Counted from the stretch's first letter, positions 7,924 through 17,032 are shown. The stretch: DNA of 64,000 nt from CAZRKC01 sp964600665 (GCA_964600665.1 CAZRKC010000007.1:1-64000); one strand, 5' to 3'. Numbers and translations: made by a program. The notes: a model not told the origin generated them from the letters alone.

Positions 7924-8877
7924 TTATTTTACTCCACTTTCCAAAATTTCTACGGTGCAATTTGAAGCATCCATTACCGCGTCCACACCTAATGGAATTG
8001 TTGCTTTATCTTGACCATGACCAACTACCAATCCATAAAAAGAAGGAATGTTCAACGGCTTAATCACATCACTCAGGACTTCATCTAGCGTAAGAGATTT
8101 TTGATTCTCATTTGAGGGCTTACAATCAACAGTTTCTCCAATAATTATTCCTTTCGCATGTTTAAACTTGTTTGCAATGACTAATTGAGTCAACATGCGA
8201 TCAATTCTATATGGAGCTTCTCCTACATCCTCAATAAAAACAATTTTATCGTCAAAATCCATTTCATATGGTGTGCCCATCAGATTCGCAATCAGTGAAA
8301 GATTACCCCCCACAATTTTGCCTGTTGCGATTCCATCCTGGATAGTATGGCATGTGATAGCACCGACTGGGTTTCTAATGAGTCCGATAGGCTCAATCGA
8401 TGTGAGTGCATGCCAAACAGAATTTTCTGTAAAAGCTGTGAGGGATCCTCCAATTTCATGCGCCAACAGAGGCCCATGGAATGTCACAAAATTTGCGAGT
8501 TTGTAAAACGCTGCATGAAAAGCTGTAATATCACTGTATCCGATGAAGATTTTTGGATTATCTTTAATTTTTTCAAAATTAAGGTGTGAAAGCGTACGCA
8601 TCGCACCATATCCACCTTGGGCACACCAAATGGCATCGATTCGTGGATTGGTGAACATGTTCATAATATCATTTGCCCGATCTTCATCAGATCCAGCCAA
8701 ATAACCATATTCATCCAAAACTGATTTTCCCATCTCAACTTGAAAGCCATGAGCAATTAGCCAACTCGTTCCATTCTGCAGGCTCTCTTTGATTGGCCTA
8801 GACGATGGGGAAATCACGCCAACTGTATCTCCCGGAGATAGGCGACATGGTTTACAGATTGTCGTTGGCTTTTTCAT
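7924..8877 (-). CDS. S66-family serine carboxypeptidase (LD-carboxypeptidase/MccF-like)
   Basis: A 317-residue cytosolic S66 peptidase. The nucleophile is Ser115 in GYSD, at the same number as in characterised LD-carboxypeptidases; the charge-relay Glu and His are probably in FIEDVGEAPYR and LVVGHGQ. Family members cut the L,D bond of murein tetrapeptide in recycling, or amide bonds in microcin-type conjugates (MccF). The start at 8877 overlaps the stop of the upstream hydrolase gene as ATGA. Being co-transcribed with a B12/PLP module, it may release an amino acid from a conjugate or a D-amino-acid peptide, but murein recycling is equally possible. Confidence 0.85.
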   Translation of the reverse strand: MKKPTTICKPCRLSPGDTVGVISPSSRPIKESLQNGTSWLIAHGFQVEMGKSVLDEYGYLAGSDEDRANDIMNMFTNPRIDAIWCAQGGYGAMRTLSHLNFEKIKDNPKIFIGYSDITAFHAAFYKLANFVTFHGPLLAHEIGGSLTAFTENSVWHALTSIEPIGLIRNPVGAITCHTIQDGIATGKIVGGNLSLIANLMGTPYEMDFDDKIVFIEDVGEAPYRIDRMLTQLVIANKFKHAKGIIIGETVDCKPSNENQKSLTLDEVLSDVIKPLNIPSFYGLVVGHGQDKATIPLGVDAVMDASNCTVEILESGVK

Positions 8878-9536
8878 CGCGTGAACTTCTCGATGCAATC
8901 AGTTAGATACTCACTGGGAGTAGAAATAACGGGTCCATCATGGCCTGTTAAAAGAAAGTCTGGTTGCATCGATCTTAGTTTTGTTAATGAATCAATAATG
9001 AGCTCCTTACTCTCACCTGGCAAGTCCAGCAAGGAGATGCAATCACCAATAAAAAAATGTATTTTCGAATCGATTTCAACTGATATTACGATGCTGCCTG
9101 GAGTATGCCCGGGTGCATGGTGAAAATTTAGAGTATATTTGCCTATTCGCATCGACTCATTCCCTTGGAGCGGGATGTCAACTTTACATGGTTTCAGGTC
9201 ATGACCCCAGATGTGTGCTACAGTTAATTCGGTAATATTTTCAATAGCATCAACTTCGGCAACATGGATTGCTGTTTTACAACCCGTTTCATTTCTGATC
9301 TGATTGTTGCCTCCAGTATGATCAAAATGACAATGTGTATTGATTATCAATTTGATTCCGTCTTTAGTAAACCCATCTTTCTCGATTTCGTCATATATTT
9401 GTTGAACATTATACCCACCGCCAGAGTCAATCATTACGAGACCTTCTTGTGTATCAAGCAAATATGTATTCGCATCACTTGGATCAGAATTTAGTGTTTT
9501 ACCAGCTACAATATAGATATCATTAAAAAGTTTCAT
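8874..9536 (-). CDS. metallo-beta-lactamase-fold hydrolase
   Basis: A 220-residue MBL-fold hydrolase with the full set of zinc ligands: HCHFDH (His68, His70, Asp72, His73), the His in APGHTPGS, the Asp in FIGDC and the His in LTGHDGP. Size and sequence resemble glyoxalase-II-like thioesterases and small lactonases. It starts at ATG 9536, shortly after scpB, and is coupled to the S66 gene by an ATGA overlap. In a catabolic setting it could hydrolyse a thioester or lactone intermediate. Substrate unknown. Confidence 0.85.
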   Translation of the reverse strand: MKLFNDIYIVAGKTLNSDPSDANTYLLDTQEGLVMIDSGGGYNVQQIYDEIEKDGFTKDGIKLIINTHCHFDHTGGNNQIRNETGCKTAIHVAEVDAIENITELTVAHIWGHDLKPCKVDIPLQGNESMRIGKYTLNFHHAPGHTPGSIVISVEIDSKIHFFIGDCISLLDLPGESKELIIDSLTKLRSMQPDFLLTGHDGPVISTPSEYLTDCIEKFTR

Positions 9537-9581
9537 TTCGATGCCTCCCCCAAATTATGTTCGGAGATCATTATCGTCACT

Positions 9582-10121
9582 TCACTCGGTTGTTATCTCT
9601 TCTAATGGATTAATTTCAGGTAGACTGGGTAATGACTGAAGGTCCTTCAAACCAAAATGGACTAAGAACTCTTCAGTCGTTCCATACAAGATCGGACGAC
9701 CCGGTGCGTCCATACGTCCAACTTCTTTTACTAGCTGTCTCTCAACGAGTGTACTGATCGTACTATCAGCACCAACACCACGGATTTGCTCAATCTCACT
9801 TCTTGGCACAGGCTGCTTATATGCAATGATTGCAAGTGTCTCAAGGGCTGCATATGACAATGGAACCAACTTGCGTTCTTCTTCAAGTGCTTCAATGCAA
9901 TTTACATATTCGGGTCTCGTCATAAAAGCAAATCCATTTCCGATTTCTCTAATCATGACCCCCCCTCTTCTATTTTCATATTCATTCATTAATTCATTAA
10001 TTACCCAGTGAACTTCATTTGTGTGTACGAATAAGATTTTTGCAATATTTTCAAGTTCAAGCGGCTTCCCAGCTGCGAAAAGTAATGCTTCTACTGATGA
10101 CATCAAGGTATGTTTATCCAT
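9582..10121 (-). CDS. scpB: segregation and condensation protein B
   Basis: Subunit of the Smc-ScpA-ScpB condensin that compacts and segregates the chromosome. The 179-residue product shows two winged-helix domains; the segment from SYAALETLAIIAYKQPVPRS to EIEQIRGVGAD is the most characteristic part of ScpB. The ATG at 10121 follows GGAGG by 8 nt and overlaps the scpA stop by 8 nt, as in most Firmicutes. The accessory module begins 46 nt after its stop. Confidence 0.95.
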   Translation of the reverse strand: MDKHTLMSSVEALLFAAGKPLELENIAKILFVHTNEVHWVINELMNEYENRRGGVMIREIGNGFAFMTRPEYVNCIEALEEERKLVPLSYAALETLAIIAYKQPVPRSEIEQIRGVGADSTISTLVERQLVKEVGRMDAPGRPILYGTTEEFLVHFGLKDLQSLPSLPEINPLEEITTE

Positions 10122-10878
10122 CAAATTGTCCTCCGGCTTCTTTGCAGAAAATTGTGATTTCTTTAAAACTGTGACTCTGTGTAATTGAGATATATTTGCT
10201 TCTAGCTAATTCCAAGATTGCCAATAAGGTAACGACATGCTCATGTTTTGATTGTGGATTCCGAATAAGTTTCGAAAATGTAATTCCCCGTTTATGGTTT
10301 ATGATCATCATTAAGATGTACTCGATTTTCTCTCTCACAGGGATGTCTTCTCTAGAAATCGTAATTGTTGGTGCATTTGCAGTGTATGCATCCAAAGCTT
10401 TAGAAAATATTTGAACAAGATCAGTAATCGTTATTGGGCCAAGCCCCGGATCAATTGCTTTGTCTTCCTTGTATGGCAATAATGTGTTTCCAAACCTGTA
10501 CAATGCTTGCCCTTTTTCAAGACTGTTAAATTGCTCTGAAAGAAGTTTAAATTGACGATATGCTAGGAGTTGACGCACTAATTCTGCTCTAGGATCTTCT
10601 TCATCAGTAATTTCGGCAAAAACTAATTCTTTTTTTGGTAACAACATTTTTACCTTTACGCTTAGCAATGTTGATGCCATAACGACAAAAGAGCTTGCAA
10701 TCTCCATATTCAAGGTATCCATTGAAAAGAGATAATCAAGATACTGAGCTGTAATTGTACTGATGGGAATGTCATAAATGTCGATCTCCTGTTTCTCAAT
10801 CAAATGCAATAGAAGATCCATTGGACCATTGAAAGACTCAAGTTTAAGCTCAAAGTCTACAGAGTTTGAGTTTTGCAT
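10114..10878 (-). CDS. scpA: segregation and condensation protein A
   Basis: Kleisin subunit that bridges the Smc heads and binds ScpB. The 254-residue sequence has the typical ScpA N-terminus (ESFNGPMDLLLHLIEKQEID) and a C-terminal winged helix containing FSKLIRNPQSKHEHVVTLLA. The ATG directly follows the TAA of the site-2-protease gene and has GGAG upstream, so the three genes form one unit with scpB. Confidence 0.95.
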   Translation of the reverse strand: MQNSNSVDFELKLESFNGPMDLLLHLIEKQEIDIYDIPISTITAQYLDYLFSMDTLNMEIASSFVVMASTLLSVKVKMLLPKKELVFAEITDEEDPRAELVRQLLAYRQFKLLSEQFNSLEKGQALYRFGNTLLPYKEDKAIDPGLGPITITDLVQIFSKALDAYTANAPTITISREDIPVREKIEYILMMIINHKRGITFSKLIRNPQSKHEHVVTLLAILELARSKYISITQSHSFKEITIFCKEAGGQFDG

Positions 10879-11505
10879 TTACAGTACTCCTATCGCCGAA
10901 AAAATCACGATGACAATTGAATCCAGAGAATTTATAATTCCATACACAATTGGCCCCAAAAATCTGCTGAAAAATCCTGTCCACAATAATAGTATTAAGA
11001 CAAGCATGCTAAATGGCTCGATTTGTCGGTAAACTGCGAGTAAACGCGGGCTCAGAATCCCTTTGATGACATGCGAACCATCCAAAGGAGGAATCGGTAA
11101 TAAATTGAATACTGCAAAAGATACATTGTAAACAATCATCAGCTTCACAGTGGAATCAAAGGCATTATTAACAGCAGTAATCCCAGTTCTGAATAACATG
11201 ATTGAGAAAATTGCTAAGATTAAGTTGGTCACTGGTCCTGCTAATGACACATAAATCTCGCCAAATCGTTTATTTCGGAATAAGTACGGATTGACCGGTA
11301 CTGGTTTAGCCCAGCCAAAACGGAAGAACCAGAACATTACCATCCCGATTGGATCAATGTGTACTATTGGGTTCAAAGTAAGCCTTCCTGCTCGCCTTGG
11401 AGTTGGATCTCCTTGCCAGTCCGCAGCTTTTGCGTGGGCGAACTCATGGAAAGACAGGCTAACAACAAGAGCTGGGATTGCAAGGAGCATATCGTAAATG
11501 TTCAT
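10879..11505 (-). CDS. site-2 protease family membrane protein (M50, YwhC-like)
   Basis: A 208-residue membrane metalloprotease homologue. HEFAH at residues 20-24 provides the two zinc His and catalytic Glu, and NLLPIPPLDG supplies the distal Asp. Four to six hydrophobic helices are visible. The start at 11505 is supported by GGGAGG 5 nt upstream; the longer open frame overlaps the end of punA and lacks such a site. These short S2P homologues next to scpA are common in Firmicutes, but their substrate is unknown. Confidence 0.9.
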   Translation of the reverse strand: MNIYDMLLAIPALVVSLSFHEFAHAKAADWQGDPTPRRAGRLTLNPIVHIDPIGMVMFWFFRFGWAKPVPVNPYLFRNKRFGEIYVSLAGPVTNLILAIFSIMLFRTGITAVNNAFDSTVKLMIVYNVSFAVFNLLPIPPLDGSHVIKGILSPRLLAVYRQIEPFSMLVLILLLWTGFFSRFLGPIVYGIINSLDSIVIVIFSAIGVL

Positions 11506-11533
11506 CGGGTCCTCCCAATAAATATTATCTTCG

Positions 11534-12355
11534 TTATTTCCATCTTTGAAGTATGCCAGTGATGAGTCGTGTAAAATCTGGACGTACTCTTCGGGCTGTA
11601 TCAATTACTTCTTGAGAAGTGATTTTTTGATTTAAAATTCCTGCCGCCATGTTGGTTATACAAGATATTCCCAATACTCTCATCCCCATATGATTCGCAA
11701 CAATGACCTCAGGCACCGTAGACATTCCAACTGCATCTGCACCAATTCTTTCAAAGAATCTAATTTCTGCTGGGGTTTCGAAGCTTGGTCCTGTTACGCC
11801 AATATAAATTCCTTTTCGCAATGGCTGATTAATTTCTCTGGCAACATGTTCTGCTAATTTCATCAAATCCTTAGAGTAGCCATCCGTCATGTCAGGGAAA
11901 CGAACACCCCAGCTCTCATGATTCGAGCCAACCAACGGATTGGTACCCATATAATTAATATGATCAGAGATCAGCATAAAATCTCCAATGTGATATTGAC
12001 GATTAATACCCCCTGACGCATTAGTAATTATTACGGAGCGGCATCCAAGTTCTTTCATCACTCTAACTGGAAAAGTTACTTCTTCCATGGAATACCCTTC
12101 ATAAAGGTGAACACGGCCTTGCATCGCGCATACGCACTGTCCCCCCGAATAACCAATGACTAATCGCCCTGCATGAGATTTCACTGTTGATTTCGGAAAA
12201 TTCGGGATTTCTTCATAAGGTATATATACTGAATCACTAATCTCATCCGCATATGTACCTAACCCAGATCCAAGAATCAGACCAATATCTGGTCGATGTG
12301 ATGTTTTTGATATGATATGATTGACTGCCTCAATGACCTTTTGGTGTAGCATCAT
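11534..12355 (-). CDS. punA: purine-nucleoside phosphorylase
   Basis: Splits purine nucleosides with phosphate to base and (deoxy)ribose 1-phosphate. The 273-residue sequence belongs to the trimeric PNP class: GLILGSGLG near the N-terminus, the IITNASGG region, then GPSFETPAEIRFFERIGAD and GMSTVPEV. It overlaps deoB, whose product takes the sugar phosphate onward. I prefer the ATG at 12355 (GGGAAG 5 nt upstream); a GTG at 12361 and an ATG at 12352 are alternatives. Confidence 0.93.
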   Translation of the reverse strand: MMLHQKVIEAVNHIISKTSHRPDIGLILGSGLGTYADEISDSVYIPYEEIPNFPKSTVKSHAGRLVIGYSGGQCVCAMQGRVHLYEGYSMEEVTFPVRVMKELGCRSVIITNASGGINRQYHIGDFMLISDHINYMGTNPLVGSNHESWGVRFPDMTDGYSKDLMKLAEHVAREINQPLRKGIYIGVTGPSFETPAEIRFFERIGADAVGMSTVPEVIVANHMGMRVLGISCITNMAAGILNQKITSQEVIDTARRVRPDFTRLITGILQRWK

Positions 12356-13553
12356 TCTCACTTCCCTTTTCTAGAATAGAGTAAAATTCCTTACCAGGTA
12401 AATCATGCTTTATCTCCAGTATGTGCAATATGGTTGCACCAATGTCTGCAAAAGTTTCACGTATACCAATATCTACCCCGCTTTTTAAACTCTTGCCAAA
12501 CACTAATATCGGGACTCGTTCTCGTGTATGGTCAGTACTTGCTGTCGTAGGGTCGCACCCATGGTCTGCAGTAATGAATAGGATATCACTGTTGTTGAGT
12601 GAGTTCAGAATTTCTGGAAGCCTCGCATCAAACTGCATGAGTGAATTGGCATAACCAGCAACATCATTTCGATGTCCAAATAGCATGTCAAAGTCTATCA
12701 AATTTACAAAGAGCAAACCTTCAAAATCGCTTTTCAATGTTCTAATGGTTTTTTCAATGCCATCTTCGTTCCCCGATGATGATATGCTATCTGTGATTCC
12801 CTTTCCACTGAAAATATCGAATATCTTTCCGACTCCTTTTACCTGAAATCCGCTCCTTTGGATATAATCAAGAGCCGTCAAGTGAGGTGGCTTCACACTA
12901 AAATCTTTTCTTCTGCTTGTTCTGTGAAAATTACCGTTACTACCGACAAACGGACGAGCAATAATCCTGCTTACCGCATGTTCTCCTATCATTACCCCCC
13001 TGGCAATCTTACAATATCGATACAGTTCTTCGGGAGGGACAATATCCTCATGGGCAGCAATTTGCATGACACTGTCCGCACTAGTATAAACAATTAATTC
13101 TCCGGTTTCTACATGCCGATCACCGAGGCGATTTATGATTTCTGTACCTGATGCGACCTCATTACCGATAATCCCTTTTCCGGTAAGCTTTGAAATTTCT
13201 TTAACTAAATGCTCAGGGAAACTATCTCCATAGACCGGAAATGGCGTATCAAGTATAACCCCCATCATTTCCCAATGACCCACAGTTGTATCCTTTCCTG
13301 CTGTCTTACTCTGCATTATGCCATAAGAACCAGTGATGTCTGCTTCATACGTGTTCACACAAGATTTTTGATAAGACTCATTTAGAAAGGTTAAGCCTAA
13401 ACTATTCAATTTAGCTAGACAGAAATTTGATGTGGATAAGGCGATATTTCCAAGGGTATCGCTTCCTTCGTCTCCGTAATCAGCTGCGTCCGGGGCACCC
13501 CCAATGCCGAATCCATCCAAAACAATGATGATAATTCGCTTAATTCGATTCAA
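12330..13553 (-). CDS. deoB: phosphopentomutase
   Basis: Interconverts (deoxy)ribose 1- and 5-phosphate, feeding nucleoside sugars into central metabolism together with PunA. The 407-residue protein has the alkaline-phosphatase-superfamily metal sites: VLDGFGIGGAPDA at the start, the AGKDTTVGHWEMMG phospho-acceptor region and FITADHGCDP near the C-terminus. The TTG start at 13553 is backed by GGAGG 8 nt upstream. It lies 12 nt after xerD, an order (xerD-deoB-punA) widely kept in Firmicutes. Confidence 0.95.
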   Translation of the reverse strand: MNRIKRIIIIVLDGFGIGGAPDAADYGDEGSDTLGNIALSTSNFCLAKLNSLGLTFLNESYQKSCVNTYEADITGSYGIMQSKTAGKDTTVGHWEMMGVILDTPFPVYGDSFPEHLVKEISKLTGKGIIGNEVASGTEIINRLGDRHVETGELIVYTSADSVMQIAAHEDIVPPEELYRYCKIARGVMIGEHAVSRIIARPFVGSNGNFHRTSRRKDFSVKPPHLTALDYIQRSGFQVKGVGKIFDIFSGKGITDSISSSGNEDGIEKTIRTLKSDFEGLLFVNLIDFDMLFGHRNDVAGYANSLMQFDARLPEILNSLNNSDILFITADHGCDPTTASTDHTRERVPILVFGKSLKSGVDIGIRETFADIGATILHILEIKHDLPGKEFYSILEKGSENDATPKGH

Positions 13554-13565
13554 TCAAAAAACCTC

Positions 13566-14453
13566 CTAGGCTCTAGGATGGGTACGCCGATACATTTCGT
13601 GAAGTCGGCTTTTGGTTATGTGTGTATAAATTTGCGTTGTCGATACATCTGCATGTCCGAGCATTTCTTGTACGGACCTTAAATCTGCCCCGTTGTCAAG
13701 TAAGTGAGTAGCAAATGAATGCCGGAGTGTGTGTGGCATAATATCTTTTAAAATTCCAGCTTTTTTATTATGTTTCTTAAGTATTTTCCAAAATCCTTGT
13801 CTTGAAAGGCGCTCTCCACGGTTATTCAGAAAAAGAGCAACAGTATCATTATTTTTAATTAGATGATTCCTACCATAAGACAAATAAAGATCTACATATT
13901 GTGATGCAAGATTTCCTATTGGGACAATTCGCTCTTTGGATCCTTTTCCAAAGCAACGCAAATATCCATGCTCAAGATTCACATCTTTAGTGTCCAAAGA
14001 AACCAACTCAGAGACTCTCACTCCAGTTGCGTACAATAGTTCAAGCATTGCTTTATCACGTTTTCCCGCTGGAGTTGAAGTGTTTGGCGCACTCAAGAGC
14101 AAATCCACTTCGTGAATTGATAAGACCTTGGGTAGTCTTTTAAGAACTTTAGGAGACTCAAAATTAATGGTAGGATCACTGTCTTGATAGCCCTCATTTA
14201 CTAGAAATCGGAAAAATGATTTCACTGCAGCCAATGCACGACTTATTGAAGAACTTGCTTTACCACTCATGATCTGATGCTCCATGTATGAAAAGATAAA
14301 CTGGCGATCTATCGTTGCGCAACTTATTCTTTCATGTTTTTGTGCATAATCACAGAACTGGACTAAATCTCTTTCGTAAGATTCCAGTGTATTTGCAGCA
14401 AGGCCGCGCTCTACGGACAGATATTGAATGTATTCTTTAATCAGTTGTTTCAT
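13566..14453 (-). CDS. xerD: site-specific tyrosine recombinase XerD
   Basis: With XerC it resolves chromosome dimers at dif during division. The 295-residue protein has the SAM-like core-binding domain (1-100) and a catalytic domain with Arg in ATGVRVSELVSL, HTLRHSFATH, LGHADVSTTQIYTH (catalytic Tyr). Its position after nudF and before deoB is that of chromosomal xerD, not of an element's integrase. spoIIM, often found beside it in spore formers, is missing. Confidence 0.93.
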   Translation of the reverse strand: MKQLIKEYIQYLSVERGLAANTLESYERDLVQFCDYAQKHERISCATIDRQFIFSYMEHQIMSGKASSSISRALAAVKSFFRFLVNEGYQDSDPTINFESPKVLKRLPKVLSIHEVDLLLSAPNTSTPAGKRDKAMLELLYATGVRVSELVSLDTKDVNLEHGYLRCFGKGSKERIVPIGNLASQYVDLYLSYGRNHLIKNNDTVALFLNNRGERLSRQGFWKILKKHNKKAGILKDIMPHTLRHSFATHLLDNGADLRSVQEMLGHADVSTTQIYTHITKSRLHEMYRRTHPRA

Positions 14454-15021
14454 TATTTACCCCATAAGTTATTGCTTGTGATGGAAGTTCTTGTCTCAAT
14501 GCTAGACCAGATTGCAGCATTAGGACCCCAATAATCGTTTTTGCATCCTTAATCGATCCTATGGATATCATTGATACTGCATCCTGAAGAGGATGGGTTT
14601 CGACGGATAAGATTTCATCTTCATCTTTACATGCATGTGCACTGGTTAAGTCATCTGCCAGAAAGAGGTGGATTATCTCAGAAGCAAATCCCGGGGCTGT
14701 ATAAAATTCGGTAATCTTCGTGAAACGCCCTGTTAGCCCAATTTCCTCCGCTAACTCTCTTTTTGCGCAATCCAAAGGAAGCTCGTGCTGTTCGAGTTTT
14801 CCAGCTGGGAGTTCAAGCAAAGCCTCTTTAACAGAATGTCGATATTGTCTGACAAATATGATCTCTCCTGTTTTATTGAGTGGGATTATCGCCACAGCAC
14901 CAGGATGATGTACGACTTCTCTTTCGACGGTATACCCATTGTCAAGCAAGACTGTGTCTTTCGTAACCGTGATGATTTTCCCATCGTAAATATGCTCACT
15001 TTTTTTCATATACTCTGACAT
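14437..15021 (-). CDS. nudF: ADP-ribose pyrophosphatase, NUDIX family
   Basis: Hydrolyses ADP-ribose to AMP and ribose 5-phosphate. In the 194-residue protein the NUDIX box runs from PAGKLEQHE through CAKRELAEEIGLTG, with the metal-binding REXXEE element complete. FVRQYRHSVKEALLELPAG is the NudF/YqkG substrate-loop signature. GGGGG lies 7 nt before the ATG at 15021. The gene overlaps xerD by 17 nt. Confidence 0.92.
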   Translation of the reverse strand: MSEYMKKSEHIYDGKIITVTKDTVLLDNGYTVEREVVHHPGAVAIIPLNKTGEIIFVRQYRHSVKEALLELPAGKLEQHELPLDCAKRELAEEIGLTGRFTKITEFYTAPGFASEIIHLFLADDLTSAHACKDEDEILSVETHPLQDAVSMISIGSIKDAKTIIGVLMLQSGLALRQELPSQAITYGVNNETTD

Positions 15022-15042
15022 GATCTTGCCCCCGCATGAATG

Positions 15043-16131
15043 TTATATAAACTTCTTAAACCCGGATACAGCAGAATCATCGAGCCGTAAAATGAGCTGC
15101 TCATGAAGCTTTAGAGCATCACTATAGTCACGATGGTGAATAATTGAAGTATGGCTATGAGTGTACCGCCTTGGTACCCCCAAAGCAATACTGGGAATTC
15201 CTTGTTCGTAAAGGAGAATTCTCCCTGTATCAGTTCCGGCTCCTAGCAAAGTTGCTGGATTTAATGGTATCCCTTCGCCTTTTGCAATATCAAAAGCAAA
15301 ATTCCTCATTCTCCAATTAGGTATATGTGAAGAATCCATGATGATTAAATTCGGACCACACCCAAGTTTAACAGGCGGTTCACCTGGCTTGATGTTAGGA
15401 TAATCGTTCGCAATGCAACCATCGAAGACGACACAAGCATCTGGTTTAACTGTGGCGGCCGCTGTTCCGGCACCCCGCAAGCCAATTTCCTCTTGAGTAG
15501 TAAATGCAAATATCAATGTGTTTGGATGTTTATTTTTCGTAAAATGGTCAATCAATTCGAGATACAATGCACAACCAACCCGATTGTCCCATGCTTTTGC
15601 CATCATCAATTCTGGGTTCTTCATTGGCTTGTAGCATACATCAGGAACAACAGGATCACCTGGGTTAACACCGAAGGAATTGTATGCTTCTTCCTTAGAC
15701 TCAGCCCCGATGTCGATAAACATTGAATTGATTTCTACCATTTTACTCCTGTCTTCTAATGTCAGCAGATGAGGTGCTTTCGCTCCGATGAAACCTGGCA
15801 CATCGCCTTTGCGAGTCCTGATTATAACTCTTTGAGCGAGCATAACATGTGCCCACCACCCTCCAATTGGCACAAAGTGCAAGAAGCCATCTGTGGTGAT
15901 GTGACTGACCATGAAACCGACTTCATCCATATGTGCAGCCAGCATGATCTTTGGTGATTCACTATCACCCTTGACCGTTACGATCAACGAACCAATATTA
16001 TCTGTGCTCAGTTCCACCTCATTTGGCAAGTGTTTCAGAATGACTTCTCGAATTTCATCTTCAAATCCTGAGGGTCCAAATGCTTCAGTCAGTTCCTGAA
16101 AAATTTCACTCCTATATTTCGGTATCATCAT
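15043..16131 (-). CDS. M42-family metalloaminopeptidase
   Basis: A 362-residue cytosolic di-zinc aminopeptidase of the glutamyl-aminopeptidase/tetrahedral TET type, degrading short peptides. Visible metal and catalytic motifs are AAHMDEVGFMV, AWDNRVGCAL, TTQEEIGLRGA (catalytic Glu pair) and GAGTDTGRI. An ATG three bases further in (16128) is equally placed relative to GGAGG. It follows spo0A after an intercistronic hairpin. Confidence 0.92.
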   Translation of the reverse strand: MMIPKYRSEIFQELTEAFGPSGFEDEIREVILKHLPNEVELSTDNIGSLIVTVKGDSESPKIMLAAHMDEVGFMVSHITTDGFLHFVPIGGWWAHVMLAQRVIIRTRKGDVPGFIGAKAPHLLTLEDRSKMVEINSMFIDIGAESKEEAYNSFGVNPGDPVVPDVCYKPMKNPELMMAKAWDNRVGCALYLELIDHFTKNKHPNTLIFAFTTQEEIGLRGAGTAAATVKPDACVVFDGCIANDYPNIKPGEPPVKLGCGPNLIIMDSSHIPNWRMRNFAFDIAKGEGIPLNPATLLGAGTDTGRILLYEQGIPSIALGVPRRYTHSHTSIIHHRDYSDALKLHEQLILRLDDSAVSGFKKFI

Positions 16132-16147
16132 ATCACCTCCAAATAAT

Positions 16148-16179
16148 GACTCCCTTCTCAGATGAGTTGAAAAGGGAGT
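16148..16179 (-). other. intercistronic hairpin before the M42 gene
   Basis: ACTCCCTT (16148-16155) pairs with AAGGGAGT (16172-16179); with one mismatch the stem extends two more pairs. It lies between the spo0A stop and the next ribosome-binding site and has no T-run, so mRNA processing or partial termination is more likely than full termination. Confidence 0.6.
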
Positions 16180-16184
16180 AGAAA

Positions 16185-16952
16185 CTAAGAACGACTTTGC
16201 ATTCTTAATTTGTCTGCGACCATGGCAATGAATTCTGAATTTGTCGGTTTTCCTCTTTCTGTATTGATTGAATATCCAAATAGTGCATTGATTAATTCAA
16301 GATTACCACGAGCCCAAGTGACCTCAATAGCATGCCTGATTGCCCTCTCCACCCTGCTCGATGTTGTATTAAACTGGCGTGCAATAGATGGGTATAACTC
16401 TTTGGTTACCGCACTCAGCAGTTCCATATCTTTCACAACCAAAATGATGGCTTCTCTCAAAAATTGATAACCTTTTATGTGGGCAGGGACACCAATTTCA
16501 TGAATCAAATTAGTAACTTCCATTTCCAAACTTTTCACACCAGGTTGAGTGAATGTAGAATTGGGTTTACTATCGTATGACAGTTGTCTGATGCGCTCCA
16601 ATAAAGTATTCAAATCGAAAGGCTTTAGAACATAATAATCTGCTCCAAGTTCAACCACTCGTTGTGTGATATTCTCTTGCCCGAAAGCTGTCAGCATGAT
16701 TACTTTCGGTCGGTGAGTAAGACCCATACCATTCATTTTTTCCAGAACACCAATACCATCAAGATGCGGCATTATGATATCAAGGATAATGATATCTGGT
16801 CGCCTAGATGGGATTAGTTCAATTACTTCGACTCCATTATGTGCGATCCCGACTAACTCCATGTCACTTTGGCGGTCAATATAATCTTTGAGAAGATTAC
16901 AAAACTCTTTATTATCGTCAGCAATGAGAACTTTAATAGGGCCTGTTTCCAT
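16185..16952 (-). CDS. spo0A: sporulation/stationary-phase master regulator Spo0A
   Basis: Response regulator that in Bacilli and Clostridia commits cells to sporulation and controls biofilm, solvent and stationary-phase genes. The 255-residue protein has a receiver domain (residues 5-125) with acidic pocket ADDN, phospho-Asp58 in ILDIIMP, Thr88 and Lys110 (VLKPFD), and a C-terminal Spo0A DNA-binding domain in which SSRVERAIRHAIEVTWARGN is the recognition region. Both halves look intact. It is preceded by a cysteine-synthase-like gene instead of spoIVB, and a sigma-H-like promoter lies upstream. Confidence 0.96.
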   Translation of the reverse strand: METGPIKVLIADDNKEFCNLLKDYIDRQSDMELVGIAHNGVEVIELIPSRRPDIIILDIIMPHLDGIGVLEKMNGMGLTHRPKVIMLTAFGQENITQRVVELGADYYVLKPFDLNTLLERIRQLSYDSKPNSTFTQPGVKSLEMEVTNLIHEIGVPAHIKGYQFLREAIILVVKDMELLSAVTKELYPSIARQFNTTSSRVERAIRHAIEVTWARGNLELINALFGYSINTERGKPTNSEFIAMVADKLRMQSRS

Positions 16953-17005
16953 TAAAATTAATCACCTCATCTGAAGTAAGTCATGAAACATATCAACGAT
17001 AGTAC

Positions 17006-17032
17006 ATTCTTCAAGTGTCGATATAATCCTGC
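17006..17032 (-). promoter_or_regulatory. sigma-H-like promoter of spo0A with 0A-box-like spacer
   Basis: Minus-strand GCAGGATTA (17024-17032), 11 nt, then GAAGAAT (17006-17012) fit the sigma-H consensus RnAGGAwWW-N11/12-RnnGAAT. The spacer contains ATCGACA, one mismatch from the Spo0A box TTCGACA. The start codon is about 50 nt downstream. B. subtilis spo0A also has a sigma-H promoter with 0A boxes. Confidence 0.55.

Noticed and set aside
13566..14453. Tyrosine recombinase as sign of an integrated element
   Set aside because: Sequence and neighbours (nudF, deoB, punA) are those of housekeeping xerD; no attachment repeats seen.
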